The notes: generated by a model from the sequence alone, not told the origin. Shown: positions 35,218-44,312, counted from the stretch's first letter. The stretch is DNA of 64,000 nt from Pelagihabitans sp965238025 (GCA_965238025.1 OZ250162.1:682001-746000); one strand, 5' to 3'. Program-made: numbers and translations.

Positions 35218-37419
35218 TTAGTTTAAAAATTTCGAATTCCGCTGCCCCGGTCCATAAGTTTCCTTCGCCCTCTTCAACACATCCTCTTTGTAAAATGGTA
35301 CATCTTTCCATTGCACATCGGCATATTTCTGTATTTGGTCATCAAAATGAGGAGATTTAGGGTCACCACTTTGTCCCCCGGCCAAAATGGTTTTTGCTTT
35401 TAGCTTTTCCCCGAATTCTACTGCAGCCACAAAACTATTGCCCCGGGTACCATATATTTTTTTGGTATTGTTATGATAACGTGCACCATAAGCTGCTAGG
35501 GCACCCCAACGGCCAGATGCAAAACCAATAGGAATACTTGGTTTATCATCATCAAAAGCTTGGCGTACGTCCCCATTTAAACGCTGATATCTATTTACTT
35601 CGCCCCAGGGTATTTGCCATGTTCCAAAGTCCTCAGATAATTGATCGATAACCGCTTCAAAAACCCGTAGCTTTTCATTGTTTGGGGAAGTGCTTCCCCA
35701 ATACTTTACACGTTCCATAGGGGTCATTCCTTCTGGGTATTGCCCTTCTTCATAATATTTCGTGCCGTAAAAATGTGCCAGGGTCATTGCCGCCGATCCG
35801 GTGTCGGCCTTAAAATCCCAATCGGCCAAAACATCAACAGCGGCCTGTAATTTTGGATTTCTATCATGACGCCAATAATATGCCCTGACCAAGCCCGGAA
35901 TCAAAGCCTCAAAGGCCGGCAGATAAGGGTCATGAGCCAACTCGATCAACCCATCCAACGTATAACCTTTCTTGTCCTTCAACAAACCAATGGCATGTAC
36001 TCCCCTGAAATTTTCCCTATCGATGGACATATAGTTTGGATAATCTTCTCTTTTTGGGCTAAATTCTACGGCCGCGGTATAAGGTGTTGAGTTGCAATTT
36101 TGTATCCAACCGTTCGCCGGGTTTAAAACCAAAATGTTTTCGTCAACGGTATGCAGGCCATTCCAATCGGTCCGCGGATTCCAGCCTTCAACAGGCTCCG
36201 AATAATCGAACAGCGTGTCCCGTTTTGGAATAAAATTTCCGTGAAAATAGGCGATGTTGCCCTCGGCATCCGCATAGACCGTGTTATTGCTAGAGTTCGT
36301 TCTAATGTCCATCATTTCACGGAATCCTTTATACCCATCTTGTTTGGTACGAATAAACGATTGTTCCAAGGCCTTTACCGGTTCCCACATCATAGCAGAA
36401 GCGGTCCATTGTCCATCCTCTAAATGCGTAATTGGCCCGTGATGCGTTCGGTAGGCAGGAAAGGTCCTTTCTTTAAATCCGTTGCCGCTTTTATATTTCA
36501 ATTTGATTTCGGAGGTCTCAACAGGACGAAGTTCTTCCCCATATTGATAGACCATATTCCCATCCAGATCAAAGATATTTTCCTTGAATTCATCCATCAC
36601 ATCGGTATAGGTAGAAGTGTGCATCCATCCCGTTTTTTCATTAAACCCTTGATAAACAAAAAACTGGCCCCAGGTAACCGCACCATAAGCATTAAGTCCT
36701 TCCTCACTGACCACATGTACCTCCCCCCTAAAATAAAAGGAGGTATGAGGATTGATTAACAACATTGCATTTCCCGATTGCGTCAATTTTCCCGAAATAG
36801 CTATTCCGTTAGAACCTTGGGGTTCTGTCAGTTCTTCTTCCATTTGCAATTCGAATTTCAGCGATTCGGGAATTTCCATATCACTTTCATAAAATGCCTT
36901 GATTTTATTGATTCTTATGCGTTCTATATCGCCACCGATAGATCCCTCACTAAAATACATGGGCATCCAAGGTTCAAAGTGTGTGATTAATTTGGGTTTT
37001 ACTTCAGGGTGCGTCTCCAAATAATAATTAATGCCGTCGGCAAAAGCATCGCATAGCTTCTTTAACCATTCGGGGCTTTTCTCATAATTCCCTTTCGCCT
37101 CATCCTCGGTCATAAAAAGTTTGGCCCTCAAATCGCTATAGATTGCTTCTTCCCCCTCGACCTCTGCCAAACGTCCTGTGGCCCATATATAGTTTTGCTC
37201 TACGCGATTAAAATCATCTTCGCACTGGGCATACAGCAGTCCGAAAACTGCATCGGCATCGGTTTTCCCGTAAATGTGGGGTACTCCATAGTTATCACGG
37301 ATGATTTCAATATTTTCTGCTTGTGCCATCCAACGTTCCATTTCAGTTTCTGATGGGGTTTCCGTCTTACAGGAAAAACAAACATATGCTATAAGAAGAG
37401 GAAGAATATACTTCATCAT
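35218..37419 (-). CDS. Penicillin acylase family (Ntn-hydrolase) lipoprotein
   Basis: A 733-residue precursor with lipoprotein signal YVCFSC (Cys17). The Ntn-hydrolase self-cleavage point is at Gly202-Ser203-Asn204 (PQGSNGIAISG), which would leave Ser203 as the N-terminal nucleophile of the beta chain. Downstream, MLLINPHTSFYFRGEVHVV, a tyrosine/histidine-rich THHGPI region and the C-terminal PIGFASGRWGALAAYGARYHNN ... GQSGDPKSPHFDDQ fit the acylase family that includes aculeacin- and acyl-homoserine-lactone-acylases. It should act in the periplasm or at the surface on an amide-linked acyl compound; the substrate cannot be read. Confidence 0.9.
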   Translation of the reverse strand: MMKYILPLLIAYVCFSCKTETPSETEMERWMAQAENIEIIRDNYGVPHIYGKTDADAVFGLLYAQCEDDFNRVEQNYIWATGRLAEVEGEEAIYSDLRAKLFMTEDEAKGNYEKSPEWLKKLCDAFADGINYYLETHPEVKPKLITHFEPWMPMYFSEGSIGGDIERIRINKIKAFYESDMEIPESLKFELQMEEELTEPQGSNGIAISGKLTQSGNAMLLINPHTSFYFRGEVHVVSEEGLNAYGAVTWGQFFVYQGFNEKTGWMHTSTYTDVMDEFKENIFDLDGNMVYQYGEELRPVETSEIKLKYKSGNGFKERTFPAYRTHHGPITHLEDGQWTASAMMWEPVKALEQSFIRTKQDGYKGFREMMDIRTNSSNNTVYADAEGNIAYFHGNFIPKRDTLFDYSEPVEGWNPRTDWNGLHTVDENILVLNPANGWIQNCNSTPYTAAVEFSPKREDYPNYMSIDRENFRGVHAIGLLKDKKGYTLDGLIELAHDPYLPAFEALIPGLVRAYYWRHDRNPKLQAAVDVLADWDFKADTGSAAMTLAHFYGTKYYEEGQYPEGMTPMERVKYWGSTSPNNEKLRVFEAVIDQLSEDFGTWQIPWGEVNRYQRLNGDVRQAFDDDKPSIPIGFASGRWGALAAYGARYHNNTKKIYGTRGNSFVAAVEFGEKLKAKTILAGGQSGDPKSPHFDDQIQKYADVQWKDVPFYKEDVLKRAKETYGPGQRNSKFLN

Positions 37420-37624
37420 GTTGGACTTTTAATGATGAAGATACGTTAAAATCTTTAGTGCCGTGTGATCAAGTACCAATAGTAATAGCATCGCCAGAAC
37501 TTCCACCGTTATCAGAAAAACTAGTAGAAATAGGGTTATTGAAAGAAGAGCTAGGACCGAGAAAGAACAGCGAATATCATAATGATTAAACCAAGGTCTA
37601 TTTCATTATTCCTGAAAACTTAGT

Positions 37625-38725
37625 TTATTCTATCTTCAAAAAATTTCGTCGTACTTCCGATACGTCAACCTTGACCGTGTGCTCCTTTCCTTTTCTTAAA
37701 TAGTGGACATCAATTTTTTCATTACCCAGCAATTCTGTCTTAACCTTTTCTAAACAACCTATGTGACACGTCTCTTGAGGGCCTACTTTCAGAATAATAT
37801 CGCCTCCAAACAGAATTGATTTTCCACCAATATTAGCCGGTATAAATCCTCCTTGTAATCCTGCCTTATCTGCGGGGCTTGAAAGAGCCACTTTTTGAAC
37901 CAACAAACCACCTGAAAGGTTCAGGTTGAACAATTCAGCAAGTTGTTCGGATGCTAAGAATACACCTTCAACACCAATCCAAGGTCTGTCTTCAAAGGAC
38001 AACAATGATTTAACTGTATTACTGGTCACGGCCATTCCTATACCCTGAAAACCGCCCGAAACAGTTAATATACTTGAAGCAATACCCACTATTTTTGCAT
38101 TCGAATTGAAAAGTGGGCCTCCGCTATTCCCCGAATTAATGGCAGCATCCGTCTGAATAAATTCAATATTTACTGTTCCGTCATACAGTGTGTTAAAATT
38201 GCGAAAAGCAGATACAATACCTGAAGAAAACGAATTTTCCATACCATAGGGACTTCCAACGGCATACACGTTTTGTCCCACCGCCATAAAATCGGAATCA
38301 CCCAATGTTGCATGTGAAAGTCCGCTATCCGGAACATCGAGTTTTAATAGTGCAATATCCGCTGATTTCTCGCTAAAAAGTACCGTGGCCAGACGTAATT
38401 TACCATCCTGCGTCTTTACTTTTATTTTAGAAGAACCATCTACTACGTGGGCTGCCGTAAGAATATGACAATCACTGGAAATTAAAACCCCTGAACCCAA
38501 ACCTTGATTTTGGACAGGTCCTTTTTCCGTAAAAGAATTTGATGTGGTATAGATAGTTACGACCGACCCAATAACTTTCTGATACAGCTCGGCCAAGTTA
38601 GCTTCTGCAGCAGGAAGGTTGCTCGGAAATTTTCTTTTATTAGGCGGGGCATGTCCCTCTTGAGCGCTAGTCATTACCGAACTTAGCAAAAATAAAATTC
38701 CTAAAATCTTGATGTACTCTTTCAT
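37625..38725 (-). CDS. HtrA/DegP-like serine protease with PDZ domain (S1C family)
   Basis: A 366-residue exported protease. The signal peptide covers about residues 1-21. The trypsin-like domain has the catalytic triad His93 (TAAHVV), Asp123 (SADIALLKLD) and Ser201 (NSGNSGGPLF). A single PDZ-like segment follows (WIGVEGVFLASEQLAELF, GGLLVQKVALSSPADKAGLQ, GGDIILKVG). One PDZ rather than two resembles DegS-type architecture, but there is a cleavable signal instead of an anchor. Two Cys in TCHIGC near residue 325 are unusual for the family and could form a disulfide. Confidence 0.88.
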   Translation of the reverse strand: MKEYIKILGILFLLSSVMTSAQEGHAPPNKRKFPSNLPAAEANLAELYQKVIGSVVTIYTTSNSFTEKGPVQNQGLGSGVLISSDCHILTAAHVVDGSSKIKVKTQDGKLRLATVLFSEKSADIALLKLDVPDSGLSHATLGDSDFMAVGQNVYAVGSPYGMENSFSSGIVSAFRNFNTLYDGTVNIEFIQTDAAINSGNSGGPLFNSNAKIVGIASSILTVSGGFQGIGMAVTSNTVKSLLSFEDRPWIGVEGVFLASEQLAELFNLNLSGGLLVQKVALSSPADKAGLQGGFIPANIGGKSILFGGDIILKVGPQETCHIGCLEKVKTELLGNEKIDVHYLRKGKEHTVKVDVSEVRRNFLKIE

Positions 38726-38887
38726 AATAAATGTCCTATTAAGGTATGCATTGGTAGTTCTATTTGTAAAGGTTTGGTCGTAAGCAACATATATAAACTA
38801 ACGTAATCGTTGCTATTATTTTAAGCCATAAGCCACGAAATTCCATACAATCCATTTTTAAAAACCAAATGCCTTTTCAATAATACC

Positions 38888-38895
38888 TACCTTTA
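38888..38895 (+). promoter_or_regulatory. Putative -7 element of the ABC exporter gene
   Basis: TACCTTTA lies 33 bases upstream of the ATG and matches TAnnTTTG except the last base. The 203-base gap upstream is AT-rich with no gene. Confidence 0.35.
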
Positions 38896-38928
38896 TAGTT
38901 CCGTTTTGAAGTAAAACCATATACCCAA

Positions 38929-40668
38929 ATGGCCGAAAAAAAAATAAGCATTTTAAAAGCATTTAAAACCATCATATGGCCAAGAAGGAAACTTGTTTTT
39001 CTTGGTCTTTTATTAATCGTTATCAGCAAGGCTGCCAGTTTTGTTGCGCCAATTTCGCTACGCTATTTTTTAGATGATATCATACCGAACAAAAACTACG
39101 ACTTGCTAAAAATTCTTGTTGCCGTGGTCATATTTTCCTTTTTAGTACAAGGAATCATGTCTTTTCTTTTGACGAAAGTTTTGAGCATTCAAGCCCAATT
39201 TATGATTTCGCAACTCAGGGCACAGGTGCAAAAGCAAGTACTCGCCCTACCCATCCGGTTCTTTGACAATACGAAATCAGGTGCCTTGGTATCACGAATA
39301 ATGAGTGATGTAGAAGGCGTTCGCAACCTTATCGGAACGGGATTGGTACAATTGGTGGGAGGAACTATAACGGCTGTAGTATCATTGATTTTATTGTTGC
39401 GAATAAGTCCAGGAATGACACTTTTGACCTTTATCCCCTTATTGCTTTTTGCTTTTATAGCACTTAAGGCCTTTAAAATAATACGACCTGTTTTTAGAGA
39501 TCGTGGTAAAATAAACGCTGAGGTAAAAGGGCGACTTACCGAAACCCTAGGTGGGATACGGGTTATAAAAGGGTTTAATGCTGAAGTTCAAGAAGGCAAA
39601 GTATTTGAAACTGGTGTCGAACGATTATACCAAAATGTAAAAAAAAGTTTAACGGCGACTGCAGTGATGACAAGTTCTTCAACCTTTTTATTGGGTCTTG
39701 CCACAACGGGTATCATGATGGGTTATGGAGGTCTTAAAATGATGAGCGGAGAACTAACAACTGGTGAATATTTCGAATTCACCTTTCTTCTTGCCCTGAT
39801 GGTTGCGCCTATCGTTCAAATGAGCAATATCGGTAGCCAGTTGACCGAGGCTTTAGCAGGCCTGGACCGAACGGAAGAGCTAATGAATCAAGTCACGGAA
39901 GCTGATGAAAAAGATCGTACGATACAGCTTTCCGAGCTTAAAGGTAATATGAAGTTCAACAATGTCTCTTTTGCTTATGAAGAGGACAAAGATGTGCTGC
40001 ACAATATTAGTTTTGAGGCAAAATCCGGGGACGTTATTGCGCTGGTAGGAAGTTCGGGTTCGGGAAAGTCTACCATTGCCGGATTGGCTGCTAGTTTTTT
40101 GAATCCCGATTCGGGAACGATTACTATTGATGGAAACGACTTGTCGAAGGTTGATTTGACTAGCTTTCGTCAATTTTTGGGGGTTGTCTTACAAGACGAT
40201 TTTCTATTTGAGGGTACCATTAGGGAAAATATTCTATTCCCCAGACCCACTGCGTCTGAGGAAGAATTACAAGCGGCCGTAAAGGCGGCTTACGTAGATG
40301 AATTTACGGACCGTTTTGATGATGGTTTGGGTACCCTGATTGGGGAACGTGGTGTTAAGCTCTCCGGAGGTCAACGCCAACGAATCGCCATCGCCCGTGC
40401 GGTTTTGGCAAACCCTAAAATCCTGATTTTGGACGAAGCCACCTCTAACCTCGATACGGAAAGTGAGGCCCTGATTCAAAAAAGTCTGGCTACTTTGACC
40501 GAAGGGCGTACAACTTTCGTGATTGCACACCGATTGAGTACTATTCGTAAAGCAAATCAGATTTTGGTTATTGAAAACGGGGAAATTGCCGAACAGGGAA
40601 CACATGACGAACTGATTGCCAAAGAGGGGAGATACTATAATCTGTTTACCTATCAGGCGAGAATTTGA
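38929..40668 (+). CDS. ABC exporter half-transporter (MsbA-like)
   Basis: A 579-residue fusion of a six-helix membrane domain (about 1-320) and an ATPase domain (about 335-579). Motifs: Walker A GSSGSGKST, Q-loop VVLQDDFLFEG, ABC signature LSGGQRQRIAIARA, Walker B ILILDEATSNLD, and switch IAHRLSTI. The layout and length match MsbA/multidrug-type exporters that work as homodimers. The gene stands alone, so lipid A export versus drug or lipid export cannot be decided here. Confidence 0.93.
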   Translation: MAEKKISILKAFKTIIWPRRKLVFLGLLLIVISKAASFVAPISLRYFLDDIIPNKNYDLLKILVAVVIFSFLVQGIMSFLLTKVLSIQAQFMISQLRAQVQKQVLALPIRFFDNTKSGALVSRIMSDVEGVRNLIGTGLVQLVGGTITAVVSLILLLRISPGMTLLTFIPLLLFAFIALKAFKIIRPVFRDRGKINAEVKGRLTETLGGIRVIKGFNAEVQEGKVFETGVERLYQNVKKSLTATAVMTSSSTFLLGLATTGIMMGYGGLKMMSGELTTGEYFEFTFLLALMVAPIVQMSNIGSQLTEALAGLDRTEELMNQVTEADEKDRTIQLSELKGNMKFNNVSFAYEEDKDVLHNISFEAKSGDVIALVGSSGSGKSTIAGLAASFLNPDSGTITIDGNDLSKVDLTSFRQFLGVVLQDDFLFEGTIRENILFPRPTASEEELQAAVKAAYVDEFTDRFDDGLGTLIGERGVKLSGGQRQRIAIARAVLANPKILILDEATSNLDTESEALIQKSLATLTEGRTTFVIAHRLSTIRKANQILVIENGEIAEQGTHDELIAKEGRYYNLFTYQARI

Positions 40669-40737
40669 TAAAATACGAAGTACGAAATTAGAAATACGAG
40701 GTACCTACAAAACTCCATGTCTATTGTATCGATACAT

Positions 40738-41067
40738 CTAAGATTCAGGAGCTAGCTCTACTTCCAGTCCATTTAGGTCTTCAGTCATGTGAATTTGACA
40801 ACCTAGGCGACTATTGTCTTCAACGTAAAAGGCTTCGGCCAGCATAGCATCTTCATCATCTGATTTTTCGGGAAGATCATGTTCTGATTTGACATAACAT
40901 TGGCAAGAAGCACACATGGCCATACCACCACAAACACCAATAGTACCTTCTGGAGCCAATTCATAGGAACGCACTACTTCCATCAGGTTCATGTTCATAT
41001 CGGTCGGTGCATCTACTTCATGTGTTACACCTTCGCGGTCAGTTATTTTTATTTTAATGTCGGACAT
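40738..41067 (-). CDS. [2Fe-2S] ferredoxin
   Basis: A 109-residue adrenodoxin/Isc-type ferredoxin. The cluster ligands are Cys46, Cys52 and Cys55 (VCGGMAMCASCQC) and Cys90 (SRLGC). It should carry electrons between NADPH:ferredoxin reductase and Fe-S assembly or an oxygenase. It is last in the block mrp, nifU-like, ferredoxin reductase, four-helix gene, ferredoxin on the minus strand, separated from its likely reductase by an inserted gene. Confidence 0.93.
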   Translation of the reverse strand: MSDIKIKITDREGVTHEVDAPTDMNMNLMEVVRSYELAPEGTIGVCGGMAMCASCQCYVKSEHDLPEKSDDEDAMLAEAFYVEDNSRLGCQIHMTEDLNGLEVELAPES

Positions 41068-41075
41068 AGTCCTAA

Positions 41076-41519
41076 AGTGAATTAGTTCGTTAGTAATATG
41101 AGTGAATTAGTGGGCTAAGTGCATCATAACTTATTTCATTGATTTGATAAAGGAATAAAGCATTTTTGAGACTTCGTTGGTTATTCCTATCAATTCCTTA
41201 GATTTTTCAGATTCTAGATAACTCAGTCGTTCCGATAAATACAGCATCGATCTTAACTCACTATTTGAGGCAAGGGCAAAGTAAAGAAATCTTTTGAAAT
41301 CAGCATTTGATTGTCGTTCAAAACCCTCCGCTATGTTATTTGATATTGAAACCGAGGCTCTTGTGATTTGGTCCTTAAAACCATAATCTTTACTAGGTGA
41401 AAAATGTTGATAAATTAGAACAGCCAAATCTTGCGACTTTTGCCACATCTTTAAATCCTCAAAACGCTGTACTGTCATCTATAACTTTTTTACTAACCCA
41501 CTTTTTTTACTAATTCACT
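41076..41519. repeat. AGTGAATTAGT inverted repeats flanking the four-helix-bundle gene
   Basis: AGTGAATTAGT occurs at 41076-41086 and 41101-41111 on one side, and its reverse complement ACTAATTCACT at 41509-41519 (with a variant at 41492-41502) on the other. The repeats enclose exactly one gene, between ferredoxin and ferredoxin reductase, and suggest the segment arrived as a unit. Confidence 0.55.
41131..41478 (-). CDS. Four-helix-bundle protein (S23/23S rRNA intervening-sequence family)
   Basis: A 115-residue soluble protein with the family pattern: FEDLKMWQKSQDLAVLIYQ, DYGFKDQITRASVSISNNIAEGFER and FLYFALASNSELRSMLYLSE. These proteins occur inside 23S rRNA intervening sequences and as scattered single genes across Bacteroidota; biochemical role unknown. 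It lies between ferredoxin and its reductase, flanked by low-complexity inverted repeats. Confidence 0.9.
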   Translation of the reverse strand: MTVQRFEDLKMWQKSQDLAVLIYQHFSPSKDYGFKDQITRASVSISNNIAEGFERQSNADFKRFLYFALASNSELRSMLYLSERLSYLESEKSKELIGITNEVSKMLYSFIKSMK

Positions 41520-41523
41520 TGCC

Positions 41524-42585
41524 CTACTCAATTGCTTTGATTACTGCTTTTGGTGCTTCCTTTTTACTACCATCAAAACCGGTAACGCCACCAACAGTGG
41601 TATATTTCATTACGTATTTCTTATCAGGAAAAATACGTTGATAAGCGCTTTGGCACATTAGGGTTGCTTCATGAAATCCGCATAAAATCAATTTCAATTT
41701 TCCGGGGTAGGTATTTATGTCGCCAATGGCATATATTCCTGGAACGTTGGTCTGGTAGTCCAACGTATTATCTACTTTAATGGCATTTCTTTCAATTTCA
41801 AGGCCCCAATCGGCAATTGGGCCCAACTTTGGAGACAAGCCAAATAGGGGAATAAAATTGTCAACTTTTAAAACAATATCCTCCGCAGCATCCCCAGTTT
41901 TTTTAATGACCACCGATTCTAATTTTTCCACTCCTTTTAGACCAATGATTTCCGCCGGTGTAATCAAGTTAATCCTGCCTTGATTTTTAAGTTCTTGTAC
42001 TTTTTCTACAGAATCCAGGGCGCCACGAAATTCATTTCTACGATGGACCAGAGTAACCTCAGCAGCTATATTTGCCAGAAAAATGCTCCAATCTAGGGCA
42101 GAATCACCGCCTCCCGCTATCACCACTTTTTTGTTGCGATATACTTCAGGGTCTTTAATGATATAGGCAATGCCCTTATCCTCATATTTTATTAAATTAT
42201 CTAAAAGCGGTTTTCTTGGTTCAAAACTACCTAAACCACCGGCTATCGCAACAATAGGCGCATTATGTTGTGTGCCTTTGTTGGTAGTGACCATAAACGA
42301 TCCGTCTTCTAATTTATCGATTTTTTCTGCTCTCTCTCCCAAGGTAAACCCTGGTTGAAAAGGTTTGATCTGTTCCATTAAATTATCGACCAACTCCCCT
42401 GCCAAAACCTCAGGAAAACCCGGAATATCATAAATAGGTTTCTTTGGGTAGATTTCAGAACATTGCCCTCCTGCTTGTGGCAAGGCATCTATTAAATGGC
42501 ATTTTAACTTCAACAAACCAGCCTCAAAAACTGCAAAAAGACCCGTTGGGCCTGCTCCAATTATCAATATATCTGTTTTAATCAT
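41524..42585 (-). CDS. Ferredoxin--NADP(+) reductase (thioredoxin-reductase-like, FAD)
   Basis: A 353-residue flavoprotein. The FAD GxGxxG is IGAGPTGLFA at residues 8-17; the NADPH-binding site is VIAGGGDSALDW. A C-terminal GIYAIGDINTYPGKLKLILCGFHEA closes the FAD site. The CxxC of thioredoxin reductases is absent, as in the TrxR-like ferredoxin reductases. The ferredoxin gene downstream is the obvious partner. A TAGTTTTG element at 42609-42616 may give it its own promoter inside the gene cluster. Confidence 0.92.
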   Translation of the reverse strand: MIKTDILIIGAGPTGLFAVFEAGLLKLKCHLIDALPQAGGQCSEIYPKKPIYDIPGFPEVLAGELVDNLMEQIKPFQPGFTLGERAEKIDKLEDGSFMVTTNKGTQHNAPIVAIAGGLGSFEPRKPLLDNLIKYEDKGIAYIIKDPEVYRNKKVVIAGGGDSALDWSIFLANIAAEVTLVHRRNEFRGALDSVEKVQELKNQGRINLITPAEIIGLKGVEKLESVVIKKTGDAAEDIVLKVDNFIPLFGLSPKLGPIADWGLEIERNAIKVDNTLDYQTNVPGIYAIGDINTYPGKLKLILCGFHEATLMCQSAYQRIFPDKKYVMKYTTVGGVTGFDGSKKEAPKAVIKAIE

Positions 42586-42608
42586 GTAATCCGGTTTGTT
42601 GGATGTGG

Positions 42609-42616
42609 CAAAACTA
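42609..42616 (-). promoter_or_regulatory. -7 element of the ferredoxin reductase gene
   Basis: The minus strand reads TAGTTTTG, a full TAnnTTTG match 23 bases before the ATG, in the 72-base gap after the NifU-like gene. Confidence 0.4.
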
Positions 42617-42657
42617 AAGTGGAATTTTTCGAAAAAAGATGATTGTTATCAGGAAAA

Positions 42658-42906
42658 TTAGGCGAGATTGATTACTTCTTCAATTTGTGGAGCATACTTT
42701 TTAATGGTCATCTCAACACCACTTTTTAAGGTCATTTGATTGACCGTGCAACCTACGCAGGCACCTTCTAATTTTACTTTTACGGAGTTATTGTTATCAA
42801 TGGAAACCAATGAAATATCACCCCCATCACTTTGTAAAAAAGGTCGGATTTCCTCTAAGGCCTTTTCCACATTCATTTTCAGTTCTTCGGATGTCATTGT
42901 CATCAT
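42658..42906 (-). CDS. NifU-like (Nfu) Fe-S scaffold domain protein
   Basis: An 82-residue single-domain Nfu protein with the cluster-binding pair Cys50-x2-Cys53 (EGACVGCTVNQMTLKSG) and the typical IRPFLQSDGGDISLV start. It carries a transferable [4Fe-4S] or [2Fe-2S] cluster for delivery to apoproteins. It starts 5 bases after the mrp stop, so the two are surely cotranscribed and likely work together in Fe-S delivery. Confidence 0.93.
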   Translation of the reverse strand: MMTMTSEELKMNVEKALEEIRPFLQSDGGDISLVSIDNNNSVKVKLEGACVGCTVNQMTLKSGVEMTIKKYAPQIEEVINLA

Positions 42907-42911
42907 AACTA

Positions 42912-44048
42912 TTACTTTTTAACGGCAGCGCAACCCGCCATTGTTGTTATTTTTATTGCTTCAGTAGGCGGTAAACTTTTATTTCTAACGACCACCTCTT
43001 GTACCACATTTTTGGTCAACTCCTCAAACGCCTCTTCTATTTTGGTACCCGTCTGCATGGCCGCCGGTCTCCCCACATCACCAGCCTCACGAATACTCTG
43101 TATTAAGGGAATCTCACCCAAAAATGGTACGTTCAGATCCTCGGACAAGTTCTTCGCGCCAGCCTTCCCGAAAATATAATATTTGTTGTTCGGCAACTCG
43201 TCAGGGGTAAAATAGGCCATATTCTCCACAATACCCAAAACGGGGACATTAATAGAGTCTTGCTGGAACATGGCTACACCCTTTCTTGCATCAGCCAAAG
43301 CAACCGTCTGTGGCGTACTAACAATAACCGCGCCAGTTACCGGCATGGCTTGCATGATACTCAAGTGAATGTCACCCGTTCCAGGAGGAAGGTCAAGTAA
43401 CATAAAATCCAGCTCGCCCCAATGGGCATCAAATATCATTTGGTTCAGTGCTTTGGACGCCATTGGGCCCCGCCAAATAACCGCTTGGTTGGGTTGGGTA
43501 AAAAACCCAATGGAAAGCAATTTTACCCCGTAACTCTCTACAGGTTTCATTTTAGATTTCCCTCCCACATTAACAGCAAGTGGCTTTTCATGGGCAACAT
43601 CGAACATAATAGGCATTGAGGGGCCATAGATATCAGCATCAAGTAAACCTACCTTAAAACCCATTTTGGCCAAGGTCACCGCCAAATTTGCCGTAACAGT
43701 TGATTTACCTACTCCGCCTTTCCCTGAGGCAACAGCAATTATATTCTGTATTCCCGGTATAGGTTTCCCTTTTATTTCATTCGTCTTTGGTTTGGCCGGG
43801 GCATCTACCTTGATATTTACCTTGATTTTTGCCTTTTCATAGACTTCTTGATGAATAATTTTGAGGATTTCCACCTCGGTTTTCTTTCGAGCTTGAAGGC
43901 TCGGGTTATTAATGGTAATATCTACCTCAACCTCATCGCCAAAAATCTGTACGTTTTTTACCGCTCCGCTCTCCACCATATTCTGACCTTCACCAGGCAC
44001 TGTAATATGTTCCAATGCTTTTAAAATCGCCTTTTTTTCAATCTTCAT
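42912..44048 (-). CDS. mrp: Mrp/NBP35-family Fe-S carrier P-loop ATPase
   Basis: A 378-residue protein. An N-terminal MIP18/DUF59 domain (about 1-80) is followed by the deviant Walker A SGKGGVGKST at residues 108-117, GLLDADIYGPSMP, and LDLPPGTGDIHLS typical of the Mrp/ApbC family that loads Fe-S clusters. Only one Cys, in AGCAAVKK at the very C-terminus, is visible; the CxxC pair found in many Mrp proteins is missing. The Nfu gene follows at once, then the ferredoxin reductase/ferredoxin genes. Confidence 0.93.
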   Translation of the reverse strand: MKIEKKAILKALEHITVPGEGQNMVESGAVKNVQIFGDEVEVDITINNPSLQARKKTEVEILKIIHQEVYEKAKIKVNIKVDAPAKPKTNEIKGKPIPGIQNIIAVASGKGGVGKSTVTANLAVTLAKMGFKVGLLDADIYGPSMPIMFDVAHEKPLAVNVGGKSKMKPVESYGVKLLSIGFFTQPNQAVIWRGPMASKALNQMIFDAHWGELDFMLLDLPPGTGDIHLSIMQAMPVTGAVIVSTPQTVALADARKGVAMFQQDSINVPVLGIVENMAYFTPDELPNNKYYIFGKAGAKNLSEDLNVPFLGEIPLIQSIREAGDVGRPAAMQTGTKIEEAFEELTKNVVQEVVVRNKSLPPTEAIKITTMAGCAAVKK

Positions 44049-44070
44049 TATATATATTCATTCTAAACAA

Positions 44071-44078
44071 CAAATATA
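44071..44078 (-). promoter_or_regulatory. -7 element of the mrp gene
   Basis: The minus strand reads TATATTTG, a full TAnnTTTG match 22 bases before the ATG. The heptanucleotide repeat begins about 75 bases further upstream. Confidence 0.5.
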
Positions 44079-44152
44079 CACGATAGGTTCGAGAAGGTAA
44101 AAGGATGTAATCGAAATCGGAGATATTCGGATAAGGATTAGTTATTGGTGCT

Positions 44153-44261
44153 GGGTATTGGGTATGGGTATTGGGTATTGGGTATTGGGTATTGGGTATT
44201 GGGTATTGGGTATTGGGTATTGGGTATTGGGTATTGGGTATTGGGTATTGGGTATTGGGTA
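44153..44261. repeat. Heptanucleotide tandem repeat (GGGTATT)n
   Basis: Fifteen units of GGGTATT plus a partial unit. The second unit is one base short (GGGTAT); the next 13 are perfect. It occupies most of the 264-base gap between the alkyltransferase-like stop and the mrp start. No gene lies in the gap. Confidence 0.97.
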
Positions 44262-44312
44262 AAAATAGGTTTCTTGATAGTTTATTCTAAATTTTAGAAA
44301 ATTTACAAATAA

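Noticed and set aside
40669..40737. TACGAA-like short repeats after the ABC exporter
   Set aside because: Only a few degenerate copies are present; too short to call a repeat array.
44153..44261. Possible CRISPR array
   Set aside because: The units are contiguous 7-mers with no spacers and no cas genes nearby; it is a simple tandem repeat.
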